DNA of 38,969 bases, taken from an uncultured Candidatus Poseidoniales archaeon (GTDB lineage: Archaea; Thermoplasmatota; Poseidoniia; Poseidoniales; Poseidoniaceae). The translations under genes and the position numbers were made by a program. The DNA lies in assembly GCA_905181785.1 (NCBI GenBank), contig CAJIZC010000002.1:1-38969 (forward strand). The letters run 5' to 3'. Positions 15,978 through 25,335 of the stretch are shown piece by piece. Each line of letters starts with the position of its first letter. Position 1 is the first letter of the stretch. The notes beneath the pieces were generated by a model, which ran no database searches, was not told the DNA's origin, and was given only the letters and a program-made list of their open reading frames with translations.

Positions 15978-18900
15978 TCATTCAATTTTGATGAAGGATT
16001 TGTCCTCATTCATGCGCCATGTGCCACATTCCTCGCCCTTGTAGAGGGTTTCATCGAGTCCGTATTCGTATTCGCCACCGGGTGGGAGTTGCGACCACTC
16101 GTTGACCACAGAACCTAGTGTCACCTCTCCAGTTTCTGGTTCAGCAACAGGCAGCAAGGCGTCGAGTGCTGCTGCTCCAGCAATGGCGCTTGTCGGCTGT
16201 TGGTCTGGCTGTGGTTTTCGCTCCGGTGGCCCTTTCAATCCAGCAGGTTTTGGCTTGGGCTCATTTTTCCGTGGAGGTGGGCCACTTGATGGTTGAGCGG
16301 CTGGCTCAACGATCGTCGGTTCAACAGCTTCTGTTATCGCCTCAATCGTGTCGCCTTTTTGCCGGCGCAACAGCACCACTGCGAACGCTAAGAGCGCCAT
16401 GCCAGCGCCACTTGCTGCAAGCAGGGTGGCTGAGCCAAAGGAGGTCTGAGCCGGGGCATAGGTTGCGTTCCATGCGTTGTTGGTTTCATCGACTTCCCAC
16501 ATTGCTTGCTCGGCATCGGCTTCAACATGTAAGGTCCAAGTTCCGCTTGGTACGGTGATCGAACTGCGCAGCGTCGTAGCGGTGTTCGTGCCTATTCTTG
16601 GAACCAGTTCGCGACCCACAAGGATGCGTTCACCGTCAAGATCGGTGAAGATGGAGATGTTGAACGGTTCATCAATCGATTCACCGACGCTGACAAGTTG
16701 AATCCCCAATCGCATCGTGCCACCGGCTTCTTTGCTGCCAGAAACCTCTACACCATCGATGGCAATATCTGGCCCTACAGAACTCAGGGGGAGCACCAGC
16801 CAGGGGTCGAGTTGTGAATTGCCTGTGCTTGCTAGCAGCGCCCAACCGGCATCGTCGAGGCCGTCAGCCCAACACGCCACATCGGCTTGGGTTGAGAGCA
16901 AAGACGGATCGCCCAGATTGCTGAAATCAAAGATGAATGAAAACATGGTCTTGCCGGCATACACGGTTGATGATGCACGGCTCAAGGTCAGTTCGGGCCA
17001 ACTTCCATCCAAGGAACGAATTTGACATGTGAGGGTTAAATTGGATGACCAGATGTTGGCTTCTTCTATGTTCACACCGATTTCGATATCGCTTAGGTGG
17101 AACCGCGATAAGCCAGTGCTTAGGGTTGAATCCAAGAGCATGGGTGCTGCACCATCAATGCGCAACGTCGGCAGTTCTACACTCAGCAGTTGTTGACTTG
17201 CGTAGGGGTCCCAAACGGTCAGTTCCATATCGAACAGGAGCCCTGCACCAAGCGGTGCGGCAAATTCGACCGAAAGGTGTCCGTTCGTCGCTTCTCCAGA
17301 AGTGCCACCTGACCAGCGGTCGCTCTGCAACTTCCCATTCCAATACACAGATACAGGTCCCGTGTAAGAGGTGTTGCTCAACAGGTGCGACATCGAAGCG
17401 TTGAGTTGGATGGTTTCGCCTGAAATGATGCTCCAACCTTCCACCAACGCTCCTTGGCTTGCCCCTTCGATGTCCATGAGGGATTCAAGCACCACGCTCA
17501 TTTCTTGTTCAAGCGACCACATGCCTTCGAACAGGGTTGAGTTAGAACCGTCGTAATCATCGATGCGGATCTCGATTCGACCGTCATTGGTCCCGGGTGT
17601 GACAAAGGTCCAGTCGACGACGGCATGGAACTCGATGATCATGGTCTCAGCAACCGTTGCTGAACACGCTTGAGTCACTTGGATCCTTGCATCGAGGGCT
17701 TCGCAAGTGTTGAGGTTGGCGTTGTACTTGAGGCCAAGCGTTGGGTCATTGCCCATCACGAGGCTCACCCTTGTGATGTCGGAGATTTTGTTGGAGTCAG
17801 TGATTTCAGCCCGCCAAGCAAACGATTTGGTAGGTTCCAGTCGGACCACGGGGTCGTTTGGATCGCCGCCGATGGTTTCGAAGTGCAACAATTGACCCTT
17901 TGAGGCGGTTCGGCTTTCCCACCAAGTGGTGCCGTTTTGAGGCGATGCCTCGCCGATCGAATACCCTGCCATGTCAGTGCCTTTGAGCCAGATGCGGACC
18001 AGTTGATGATCCTCATTTGCGGATTCATTTACCTCGAGGGTGATGGTCCAAGCGTTGCCGACGTTGCTGAAGGTGAGTGGGTGTTGCCTGTATTCATTTG
18101 CCTCTGCCGCTCCGTTTCCGGAATTGTCATCAAGGGCTTCCACCCAAATGAACCCTTGAACCGTGGCGTTTGAAAACCCACCTACATCGTGGTAATCAAG
18201 GGTAACCATTCGCTGGGCCTGTTCGTTCGAATAAGCTCCTGTGCTGGGTGTTGTGCTCGTGAGCACGGGGGATTCGATGTTGATGACCACGGTCTGGTTG
18301 TAAGCATCAACTTCCAGTTCGAGGTCATCGGATGTGCGAGCTTCAAGCCAGATTCTTGCCTCACCAGAGGTTCCGTTTGGAAGTTGGAAATCAATGGATG
18401 TTGTGGCACCCGTCGTCAGTGTGACCCATGCCCCAGGGTTTGAGTAAAAGGCGCTTCCAAGTTCCTCCGTGGCTTGGACATCCACATTCAGCCTTGCTTC
18501 GATCAACCCATTTTGCAGGCGCGCCCCCGAATTTGTGAACTCATGATCTACGATTGCAGTCATTGGAGCGTCACCAGGGTAGGTTTCACCCACCTCAACT
18601 GAAGAGCCACCTTCGCTGCTGAATGCAGAACTAAGTTCGAGGATATCGACCTTCAATTGATTGTCGATGGTGGTGATGGTGGAGGTGTTGTAGTGGGTTG
18701 AACGCAGGCCTTCCGTGGCCACGCCAAAGCGGAGGTGAGGGGTGCTAAGGCCATCGTTTATGGCGATGGACCAGTCCACAGTGTCGCCTTCCAAGTTCGA
18801 GGCGTGGGTGGCTGTGATGTCGGCGCTTCGAAGGATGCCGTCGGGGTCAGAAAGGCTGAGGGCCGAAGTGGATGGCAGGTATGTGAGGGTTGCAGCATCA

Positions 18901-20591
18901 AGGCCAATGATGTTGAACCCATCATAGGTTGTCGGCAGCACGTGCATGACGTAGGTTTGGTTGGTCGAATAAGCAGAATGGAAGGTTTGGATGATGCTTG
19001 GTGCAGCGTTTGGATTCATCACTGATGGCGGTGGTGTATGGAATCTTGCTTCTTCACTGGCGACTGTGATGCTGTTGAGTGAAGGTGTTGCCCACTGGTT
19101 GAGGTTTGTCGTTTCGAAGGAGATTTGGTACTGGACAAAGGCATCACCTGGCATGGCCCCGGTGAGGGTGTGGTTTCCCAATTGCAAGTATTCAGCGCTT
19201 TGATTCGGCCCAAGCGGGCGCCACATACTGCTGCTGGTATCCGAGAGAGTTGGGCCCGTTTTGTACTGTAACGTGAGGTTTGTGCCCACCGGGGTCAACC
19301 CGTCAAAGTTGATCCACAATGGAGTTGCGCTGCCTTCTGAACCGGTGCGCAAATCAAAGACATTGGAAAGAAGGGTTCCAGTCTGAGCGGTTGGATTGTC
19401 ATAGGCAGCGGAGGTGTCTGAATAGGATGTGCTCCACGTGCTGAAGCGGTAAAACGAGGTGTCGCCACCCGCATAGACGAGCGTCCCGTTGACGTTTAAC
19501 AAATCAAAATCATACATTGGTGTATGAAGTGTGCCGTGGGCGTTGATCTCACCAGTGAGTGGGTTGTAGCCTCTGATTTGATCGTAGCGAACCGTGTTCG
19601 TCAATCCACCCGCAATGAGGATTTCGTCGTTGTGGACGACCGACGAATGGGCAGCGATCTTGAACGGCAGATCTGAACCGTTGATCCAAGTGTTGGTTGC
19701 CGGATCATAGATTTCAGTGTGGTTTGCTGGTGCGGTTGTCGTCTGGTTCAGTGCAGCATCAAACAGGCGAACATAACCTCCGATTGCGTAGAGTTTGTCG
19801 TGGTAGGTCACCAATTCGAAAGAGTGACGCGGTGCGCTCATGTTTGCCATGTAGTCCCAAACGTCTGTGGCAGGGTTGTAGCGCATTGTTCGATTTGTCA
19901 AATCTGATCGGTCTTTTTGGCCCACCCCACCGGCGACATAGATGAATCCACCATGCGCATCCATGCCAGCAAGCCCAACGCCTGTGGTTGATGGCATTGA
20001 AGTTCCCGTACTCCAGTTGTTGGTGGATTGGTCAAAGATGTGCACCATGCCGTCCCCTCGAACAGCGGGCGTCGCATAAGGATGGTAATCTCCAATTGAG
20101 TAAATTTTACCCTGCAGTTCGACGCATTCGTGGTAGGCTTGAGCTTGGGGAAGCGTGTCTGGACTGGGAAACCATGTTTTGTTATTCATGGCGAGTGTTT
20201 CAATGAAGTTGGTTGTGTCTTCGTCTCCGGTTTGCGAAGGGTTCGGGTCGTAACGTCCACCGATGAGCCACGCTTCGTCGAGTGCCTCGTTGTAAGCAAG
20301 GCAGCCCGCAGCCCGTCGAAACATCATGGCAGGGGCGGGAATCGTTTGCATGGCGATGACGGGGCGATCGAGCACGGGTTGGCCGGTGGCGCTTTCAACG
20401 GTGATGTTTGAAGGGCTAAATCCGTCGCTGGCGTTGAAGCCTGTTGATTCGGTGATTGCCTCTCGAACGCTTAACGCCTCATCGAGAACGACCTCTTCCG
20501 CAGGGCCAATGACGCCTGCATACGGCATTGAGAGCATCGCCAAAACCGCCCACAGGGCAAAGGCGATTTGCTTTCCCAACGGGTTGGCCAT
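15978..20591 (-). CDS. Giant surface protein with Kelch and CARDB domains and cytosolic tail
   Basis: This 1537-residue protein has an N-terminal signal peptide (about residues 6-27). A Kelch-repeat propeller follows (about 90-385), with recurring units such as YAIGGY and YNPATDVW. A long run of beta-sandwich-like domains comes next, then a CARDB-type domain near 1290-1390 ending in VDETNNAW. A membrane helix lies at about 1400-1420. Unusually, about 115 residues continue inside the cell: a Pro/Lys-rich linker and a compact end, GGEYEYGLDETLYKGEECG. Many N-x-S/T sites suggest N-glycosylation. It is probably an adhesin or glycan-binding protein. A GGAG ribosome-binding site precedes the ATG. 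Confidence 0.85.
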   Translation of the reverse strand: MANPLGKQIAFALWAVLAMLSMPYAGVIGPAEEVVLDEALSVREAITESTGFNASDGFSPSNITVESATGQPVLDRPVIAMQTIPAPAMMFRRAAGCLAYNEALDEAWLIGGRYDPNPSQTGDEDTTNFIETLAMNNKTWFPSPDTLPQAQAYHECVELQGKIYSIGDYHPYATPAVRGDGMVHIFDQSTNNWSTGTSMPSTTGVGLAGMDAHGGFIYVAGGVGQKDRSDLTNRTMRYNPATDVWDYMANMSAPRHSFELVTYHDKLYAIGGYVRLFDAALNQTTTAPANHTEIYDPATNTWINGSDLPFKIAAHSSVVHNDEILIAGGLTNTVRYDQIRGYNPLTGEINAHGTLHTPMYDFDLLNVNGTLVYAGGDTSFYRFSTWSTSYSDTSAAYDNPTAQTGTLLSNVFDLRTGSEGSATPLWINFDGLTPVGTNLTLQYKTGPTLSDTSSSMWRPLGPNQSAEYLQLGNHTLTGAMPGDAFVQYQISFETTNLNQWATPSLNSITVASEEARFHTPPPSVMNPNAAPSIIQTFHSAYSTNQTYVMHVLPTTYDGFNIIGLDAATLTYLPSTSALSLSDPDGILRSADITATHASNLEGDTVDWSIAINDGLSTPHLRFGVATEGLRSTHYNTSTITTIDNQLKVDILELSSAFSSEGGSSVEVGETYPGDAPMTAIVDHEFTNSGARLQNGLIEARLNVDVQATEELGSAFYSNPGAWVTLTTGATTSIDFQLPNGTSGEARIWLEARTSDDLELEVDAYNQTVVINIESPVLTSTTPSTGAYSNEQAQRMVTLDYHDVGGFSNATVQGFIWVEALDDNSGNGAAEANEYRQHPLTFSNVGNAWTITLEVNESANEDHQLVRIWLKGTDMAGYSIGEASPQNGTTWWESRTASKGQLLHFETIGGDPNDPVVRLEPTKSFAWRAEITDSNKISDITRVSLVMGNDPTLGLKYNANLNTCEALDARIQVTQACSATVAETMIIEFHAVVDWTFVTPGTNDGRIEIRIDDYDGSNSTLFEGMWSLEQEMSVVLESLMDIEGASQGALVEGWSIISGETIQLNASMSHLLSNTSYTGPVSVYWNGKLQSDRWSGGTSGEATNGHLSVEFAAPLGAGLLFDMELTVWDPYASQQLLSVELPTLRIDGAAPMLLDSTLSTGLSRFHLSDIEIGVNIEEANIWSSNLTLTCQIRSLDGSWPELTLSRASSTVYAGKTMFSFIFDFSNLGDPSLLSTQADVACWADGLDDAGWALLASTGNSQLDPWLVLPLSSVGPDIAIDGVEVSGSKEAGGTMRLGIQLVSVGESIDEPFNISIFTDLDGERILVGRELVPRIGTNTATTLRSSITVPSGTWTLHVEADAEQAMWEVDETNNAWNATYAPAQTSFGSATLLAASGAGMALLAFAVVLLRRQKGDTIEAITEAVEPTIVEPAAQPSSGPPPRKNEPKPKPAGLKGPPERKPQPDQQPTSAIAGAAALDALLPVAEPETGEVTLGSVVNEWSQLPPGGEYEYGLDETLYKGEECGTWRMNEDKSFIKIE

Positions 20592-20745
20592 GAACGGGGA
20601 CTCCGTCGGCGATTGAAGAGCCTTGCGTGCCCTTGTCAGGCGTGTTTAATCTGCACATCGTTCAAAGACCCTTGATTTAGAATGCACCTGCGGCGTACAT
20701 AGGTTCATTGGTTACGAACTGTTGCGCCGGGTTGGAGGACTTGAA

Positions 20746-22077
20746 ATGGCTCGAGAATACATCGCTCGCGACCCGAGAACGGGTCTTCCACTGAACGTGA
20801 AAGAAACCAAGCACGTTGACAAAACAATTGCCAGCGAAACTGGTCCTTGGCTTAGCATCTCGGATGCTGATGTTCTGCCCCTTGCACTTGGTGAAATTGA
20901 AAGCGTCGATACGAGGTACCTCGATGCGAACCATACGCACTGGCGGCCCGCTGGTGTTCGTGCGCTTGGAAGGTTCAGCGGGCGTCGCATCAAGGACGCT
21001 CACGCCGCCCTCATGATTGCCTTTGAGCAAGAAGAAGCCGAAATACGAGTCGCAGCCTTACAGGTGCTGCCAGAAATCGCCATTCGGAAATCAGATGAAC
21101 TGTTTGATTGGTTATCTGTCCTGCTTGATGATGAAGATATGGCCGTTCAACAGGCAGCCAGCCGTTGCTTAACGCTCACAGCACCGGTCTTCCCATCGGC
21201 GGTCGAAACCATCCTTGGCAATGAACTGCGCTCTTCTCAAAAGACCCGTTTTGATGCAGCATGGGCAGGGCTCAACGCCTTGTGCGAAACATGGCCGGAA
21301 GTCGTGGTCAATCACGTGGATACGCTGTTGCTCGAAGACGATGCCAAGTTGAGACGAAAGGCAGCAGGTTTGCTGAGGCGCGTCGTGCAACGAGGTGGGT
21401 CACCGGTTTGGGACCTCATCTCTTGGTCGCTCAACGATGTCGATGTCGAAGTTCGCCGGATTGCATCAAGAACGCTCCCGAGTTTGGCCAAGCGCGAATC
21501 CCGAATTGCCACCGTGTTCGCAGAACGCGCAATGGTTGACGAAGATTCCAAAGTTCGTCTCAGCGGTATCAAGGCGCTGCAATCGATCGACACCGATCAC
21601 GGGCGTGCCCGTGAACTGGTCGTCAAGGGCGCTCGTTCGAAGGACATCCAAGTTCGAAAGGCCTGCGTGGAATTGTTGCCACGCTTGTTTGGTGACGATG
21701 TGCTTCGCACCATGGCCATCGACCTGTTGAAGACAGAAACCGATGCCAAGATTATTGCTTCGCTCAACGAACTGATGTTCGATGTTTCCATGGACGGAAC
21801 CGAAGCGCAAAAGAACGCCCAGTTGGCACCGACACCAGCCGTTCCTGCAATCGATCGAGAGGTTGCTGAATCACAAGGCAAGCAGGTTGGTCTCCAACCT
21901 ATCCGACCCTCGGGTCAGCCCGATGGCGAACAAGCACCAAAGTCGGCCGAGGGCGCTCAGCCTTCAGAAGCCCCAGTGGAGCCGGGCGCTTACCGAGCCG
22001 TCTCTCAAGATGAGATGATGGGTTACACCGATGAATTCGAAGATGAAGAGCCGGAAACCGACGATGAATACTTTTGA
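20746..22077 (+). CDS. HEAT-repeat protein
   Basis: This 443-residue protein consists largely of HEAT-like helical repeats from about residue 70 to 360. Recurring elements include DEDMAVQQAASRCL, VDVEVRRIASRTLPSLAKRES and IQVRKACVELLPRLFGDD. The last 80 residues are low-complexity and end in a strongly acidic DEFEDEEPETDDEYF. HEAT arrays bind proteins or act as scaffolds; nothing enzymatic is seen. The ATG at 20746 follows GGAGG and is preferred over 20722. It is divergent from the giant Kelch gene and upstream of a small basic protein and an RNA helicase. Confidence 0.82.
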   Translation: MAREYIARDPRTGLPLNVKETKHVDKTIASETGPWLSISDADVLPLALGEIESVDTRYLDANHTHWRPAGVRALGRFSGRRIKDAHAALMIAFEQEEAEIRVAALQVLPEIAIRKSDELFDWLSVLLDDEDMAVQQAASRCLTLTAPVFPSAVETILGNELRSSQKTRFDAAWAGLNALCETWPEVVVNHVDTLLLEDDAKLRRKAAGLLRRVVQRGGSPVWDLISWSLNDVDVEVRRIASRTLPSLAKRESRIATVFAERAMVDEDSKVRLSGIKALQSIDTDHGRARELVVKGARSKDIQVRKACVELLPRLFGDDVLRTMAIDLLKTETDAKIIASLNELMFDVSMDGTEAQKNAQLAPTPAVPAIDREVAESQGKQVGLQPIRPSGQPDGEQAPKSAEGAQPSEAPVEPGAYRAVSQDEMMGYTDEFEDEEPETDDEYF

Positions 22078-22170
22078 GCAACCACCTGAACAGGGTCGAT
22101 GTCCACGATTTTCATGTCGGTATGGTTAAGAAGGGAGCATCAGTGGCCGAATTACTTAGAGGTGCATAAG

Positions 22171-22386
22171 ATGAGTTCAGACGCATTTAATGACAAAGAA
22201 GAACAATTTGACCGCTTGTGGGATGGTCTTACTCCAAAGGGTGTAAACCGCAACAAGTCACTCAAGTTCCGACAATACATTCTCGAACACGTTCGACAAA
22301 CTAAGCGCCCTATGACCCGTGAAAATGCTCGTAAGTATTGGATGGGCATTCTTCAGAAAGAAATGGCAGACGCCGACAACTACTGA
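22171..22386 (+). CDS. Small helical protein of unknown function
   Basis: A 71-residue, charged, probably all-helical protein (SLKFRQYILEHVRQTKRPMTR, then NARKYWMGILQKEM). The ATG at 22171 sits behind TTAGAGGTG, a good ribosome-binding site. The central part is basic and could bind nucleic acid. It lies between the HEAT-repeat gene and a DEAD-box helicase on the same strand, 65 bases before the helicase start. I do not recognise the family. Confidence 0.65.
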   Translation: MSSDAFNDKEEQFDRLWDGLTPKGVNRNKSLKFRQYILEHVRQTKRPMTRENARKYWMGILQKEMADADNY

Positions 22387-22451
22387 TTCCACTCGATTGG
22401 GTTGCCACCGTCTCGGTGACCCACTCGCACAACCGAGACGGAGATGATACC

Positions 22452-23873
22452 ATGTTCACCAAAACCCGCTTCGATTCTTGGGACCTACCACCTGCACTCT
22501 TGGCTGGTCTCGCTGCGCTCGAATGGACGCACGCAACTCAAGTTCAGAAGGATACCATTCCGTTGGCCCGCGAAGGCCGTGACGTCATTGGGCAAGCCCG
22601 CACAGGATCCGGTAAAACGGCAGCTTTCGGTCTTCCAATCCTCGAGCGTTGTCAACCAACAGGAGCGCTCCAAGCCCTCGTCCTCACACCAACCCGTGAG
22701 TTGGCCAACCAGGTCGCTCAAGAAATGATGGAACTTCAAGGTGAGTCAGGCCTCTCGATTCAGACCGTCTATGGCGGTACGGATCTTGAGAAGCAAGCCC
22801 GCACCCTCGGCGACGGTGTGGACATCATTGTTGGTACCCCTGGCCGTGTCATGGACATGAGCGAGCGAGGTCACATTGATCTGGCAGCTCCGTCTTTGTT
22901 CTGCCTCGATGAAGCAGACCGCATGCTTGACATGGGATTCTTCCCAGACATCATGTGGGTCATGGAACGCATGACTGGTCGGGAGCAAACCTTGCTCTTT
23001 TCGGCCACCTTCCCACAAGAAATTATTGACACTGCGAATGAGTTCATGAACGAGCCTGAATTCGTGCTCACCAACACCGAAGAGTTGGACATCCCTCCAA
23101 TTGACATGTACAGCGTGCGAATTGGTCGTGCCAACAAACTCTGGGTGCTCGGAAGACTCCTCGCTCGAATGAACGAAGAAGATCAAACAATCATCTTCTG
23201 CAACACCAAGCGCATGGTCGATTTGGCCGTTCAGCGCTTGTCGAAGCATGGCTTCTCAGTTGAAGGCCTTCACGGTGACCTCAACCAAAACCAACGAGAG
23301 AAAATCCTCGGACGGTTCAAGGGTGAGGAAATCAAAACCATCGTTGCTACCGACGTGGCTGCTCGAGGCATTGACGTGGACGGCATCACGCTCGTTGTCA
23401 ACTATGACCTGCCAGTCGATTTGGATTCCTTTATCCATCGCGTTGGGCGCACAGGCCGTATTGGTCGCAAGGGTGAAGCTTGGAGCCTCGTTTCACGAGA
23501 TGACGCTCCACAACTCTCGAAGATCATGGCCACATACGGCCTTGACATCATTGACTCAGAAACACCTGAACTTCCAGACGGCATGGAACGAGATCCAGTC
23601 AAGCGACAAGATGACTTCGGCGAAACTGCAGATGTGTTCGGATTTGTCTTGCTGGAACTGACCATCGACCCGGCATCCGCCGGCTCTTCTCGTGCAGTCT
23701 CTCAGTGGTTCACAGATGCACTGAGTTGCAATGAAATGGCTATTGGCGACGTTCACTTTGAAGGCGAATCCACCTTCATCAGCATTCACACCAGCAAGGT
23801 CGGCTTGGCCATGAAAGCGCTTGAAAAGCGTGAAATGTCGGGCCAGCGAGTCGTTGCTTCAATCGTTGAGTGA
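22452..23873 (+). CDS. DEAD-box ATP-dependent RNA helicase
   Basis: A 473-residue DEAD-box RNA helicase with all motifs in order: Q-motif region FDSWDLPPAL..THATQVQKDTIP, motif I ARTGSGKT, Ia PTRELANQ, Ib TPGR, II DEAD, III SAT, IV IIFCNT, V ATDVAARGID and VI HRVGRTGR. A C-terminal domain of about 75 residues after residue 395 resembles the DbpA-type RNA-binding fold. Such enzymes remodel rRNA, ribosome precursors or mRNA. ATG at 22452 follows GGAGATGAT. It converges with the archaeosortase gene with a two-base gap. Confidence 0.95.
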   Translation: MFTKTRFDSWDLPPALLAGLAALEWTHATQVQKDTIPLAREGRDVIGQARTGSGKTAAFGLPILERCQPTGALQALVLTPTRELANQVAQEMMELQGESGLSIQTVYGGTDLEKQARTLGDGVDIIVGTPGRVMDMSERGHIDLAAPSLFCLDEADRMLDMGFFPDIMWVMERMTGREQTLLFSATFPQEIIDTANEFMNEPEFVLTNTEELDIPPIDMYSVRIGRANKLWVLGRLLARMNEEDQTIIFCNTKRMVDLAVQRLSKHGFSVEGLHGDLNQNQREKILGRFKGEEIKTIVATDVAARGIDVDGITLVVNYDLPVDLDSFIHRVGRTGRIGRKGEAWSLVSRDDAPQLSKIMATYGLDIIDSETPELPDGMERDPVKRQDDFGETADVFGFVLLELTIDPASAGSSRAVSQWFTDALSCNEMAIGDVHFEGESTFISIHTSKVGLAMKALEKREMSGQRVVASIVE

Positions 23874-23875
23874 TT

Positions 23876-24943
23876 TCACTCTTCTTCCGAACCGCGGTTT
23901 TTCCATGAACCCTTTTTCGTAGATTCGTGCCGAGAAAATGGTGCCTTCGAATCTTCTTGTTGAACCGATTCAGTCTGCTCAGTTGGTGCATTTGGCCAAC
24001 GTCCGTCTTCATCTGGTCGCTCGAACTGTACGCTGCCAACCAATCCAGCAACCAAGCCTAGGGCTGCCAGCGACCAAGCATAGCCAATGGCGTCGTCCCA
24101 ACGGTTCTGAGCGGTGCCACAGTCGGCACTGATCAGGTCGAGTGAAATGCAAGTGTCCAGTGTTGATTTTGCCTGCATGGCTTCTTCATTGCTGGTCACA
24201 TTGTAGGCCGCTCCAGCCATCAACACCACGGCCAAGACGACCAAGATGATGTGCTGCTTTGCCCATTTCCTTCGAACGATAAGGCGCCATTCTTCTGGTG
24301 CACCGTAACTGGCATCGAGCGTTCGGGCTGGGCCACCAAACCTCCAAAACCAAACCACCCACATGGTGACAAGAACAAGCAAGAAGCCCCATTTCCATAC
24401 AGCAGTGTGCCAGTCCCACATGCCTTGGAGGCAAGCAGCGTCGTTTGGTAAGGCCATGCAATCCTCGACTGCAATTGGATAAAACACAACCAAACGGATG
24501 ATGTTGAGGACATAGATGATGGCGCACATGACGATGATGGACCTGATTTTGAGTTTTTGAGGCACACCTTCGGTCATGGCCACAAGCGTCGAGAGGAAGA
24601 TCATTTCATGGACGCCAGCGCATTCATCCGACACGTAAAGTGCGATGTGGTCGAAGCTCCCGGGGAAATCAACGTGATTCAATTCAATACGCGTTGTCCA
24701 ACCGTTGTGGGTGCCAAGCGTCGATGCCCCTTCTCCGAAAATCAAGTTGGTTAGTTCATTCCAAACCCAGGCCTCTGACACTTGAATCGGTGCCAGGGTG
24801 TCTGAAGGCATGGTCAAGAACCAATAAAAGGCCTCCACGAACAACAAAGCGAGTGGAATTCTGGCGTAACGCAGTCCCAATTGAGCAACTTCCGACCACT
24901 CCATATCGTCAGGTGACTTTGACGATGTGGCGGTGGACACCAT
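23876..24943 (-). CDS. Archaeosortase/exosortase-family membrane protease-transpeptidase
   Basis: This 355-residue membrane protein carries the archaeosortase catalytic triad: C108 in DECAGVHEM, R150 in NIIRLV, and H179 in WDWHTAVWKWG, each on or near a hydrophobic helix. Archaeosortases cut C-terminal sorting signals and are thought to attach proteins to lipid. The core ends around residue 202. An unusual extension follows: a helix (231-246), an outside loop of about 40 residues with C265 and C275, a further helix (287-305), and a charged disordered tail. A likely substrate signal occurs in the protein at 7981-8928. It is divergent from the tusA-ribA pair. Confidence 0.85.
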   Translation of the reverse strand: MVSTATSSKSPDDMEWSEVAQLGLRYARIPLALLFVEAFYWFLTMPSDTLAPIQVSEAWVWNELTNLIFGEGASTLGTHNGWTTRIELNHVDFPGSFDHIALYVSDECAGVHEMIFLSTLVAMTEGVPQKLKIRSIIVMCAIIYVLNIIRLVVFYPIAVEDCMALPNDAACLQGMWDWHTAVWKWGFLLVLVTMWVVWFWRFGGPARTLDASYGAPEEWRLIVRRKWAKQHIILVVLAVVLMAGAAYNVTSNEEAMQAKSTLDTCISLDLISADCGTAQNRWDDAIGYAWSLAALGLVAGLVGSVQFERPDEDGRWPNAPTEQTESVQQEDSKAPFSRHESTKKGSWKNRGSEEE

Positions 24944-25027
24944 GCTTCACGGTAGCCGCCCCTCCTCATCAACTTGCGGGACAATGAGGCCGATAGATGG
25001 CTCATATTTCGTAATGTGAATGAGGCG

Positions 25028-25047
25028 CGTATGGTTGACTTCATACG
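25028..25047. promoter_or_regulatory. Inverted repeat upstream of tusA-like/ribA (candidate operator)
   Basis: CGTATG and CATACG, separated by eight bases, form a perfect 6-bp inverted repeat about 20 bases before the start of the TusA-like gene, in the spacer with the divergent archaeosortase gene. The spacing suits a dimeric DNA-binding protein. No regulator is known here. Confidence 0.28.
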
Positions 25048-25068
25048 GGGGGAGGGATTGGGAAGATT

Positions 25069-25335
25069 GTGGTCGAAGGAATGCAGTTTGACGGCGTGGT
25101 TCCCCCTCGCCCAACCCACCGATTGAATGTGATTGGTTTTTTCTGCCCAATCCCGGTTTCAGAGGCGAAGAAAGCCCTCAAAAACATGAGCTTTGGTCAT
25201 GTGCTGGAGTTGTTGGCTGATGACCCGGAAACGTTGCATGATTTACCCATGTTGATCGACCGAACAAATCACAACATTCTTTCTATAGAAGAAACGGCAG
25301 GCGAGTATACCTTTCTTATCGAGGTGAACCAATGA
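25069..25335 (+). CDS. TusA-family sulfur carrier-like protein
   Basis: This 88-residue protein matches the TusA/SirA family. The core motif [14 protein letters not shown] has the sulfur-carrying cysteine in C-P-x-P, and the fold beta-alpha-beta-alpha-beta-beta fits the remainder. TusA proteins relay persulfide sulfur for tRNA thiolation or cofactor synthesis. A GTG at 25069 is used here; the ATG at 25081 is also plausible. The stop overlaps the ribA start by four bases (ATGA), so the two proteins are likely made together. The functional link between sulfur transfer and riboflavin synthesis is not obvious. Confidence 0.82.
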   Translation: MVEGMQFDGVVPPRPTHRLNVIGFFCPIPVSEAKKALKNMSFGHVLELLADDPETLHDLPMLIDRTNHNILSIEETAGEYTFLIEVNQ

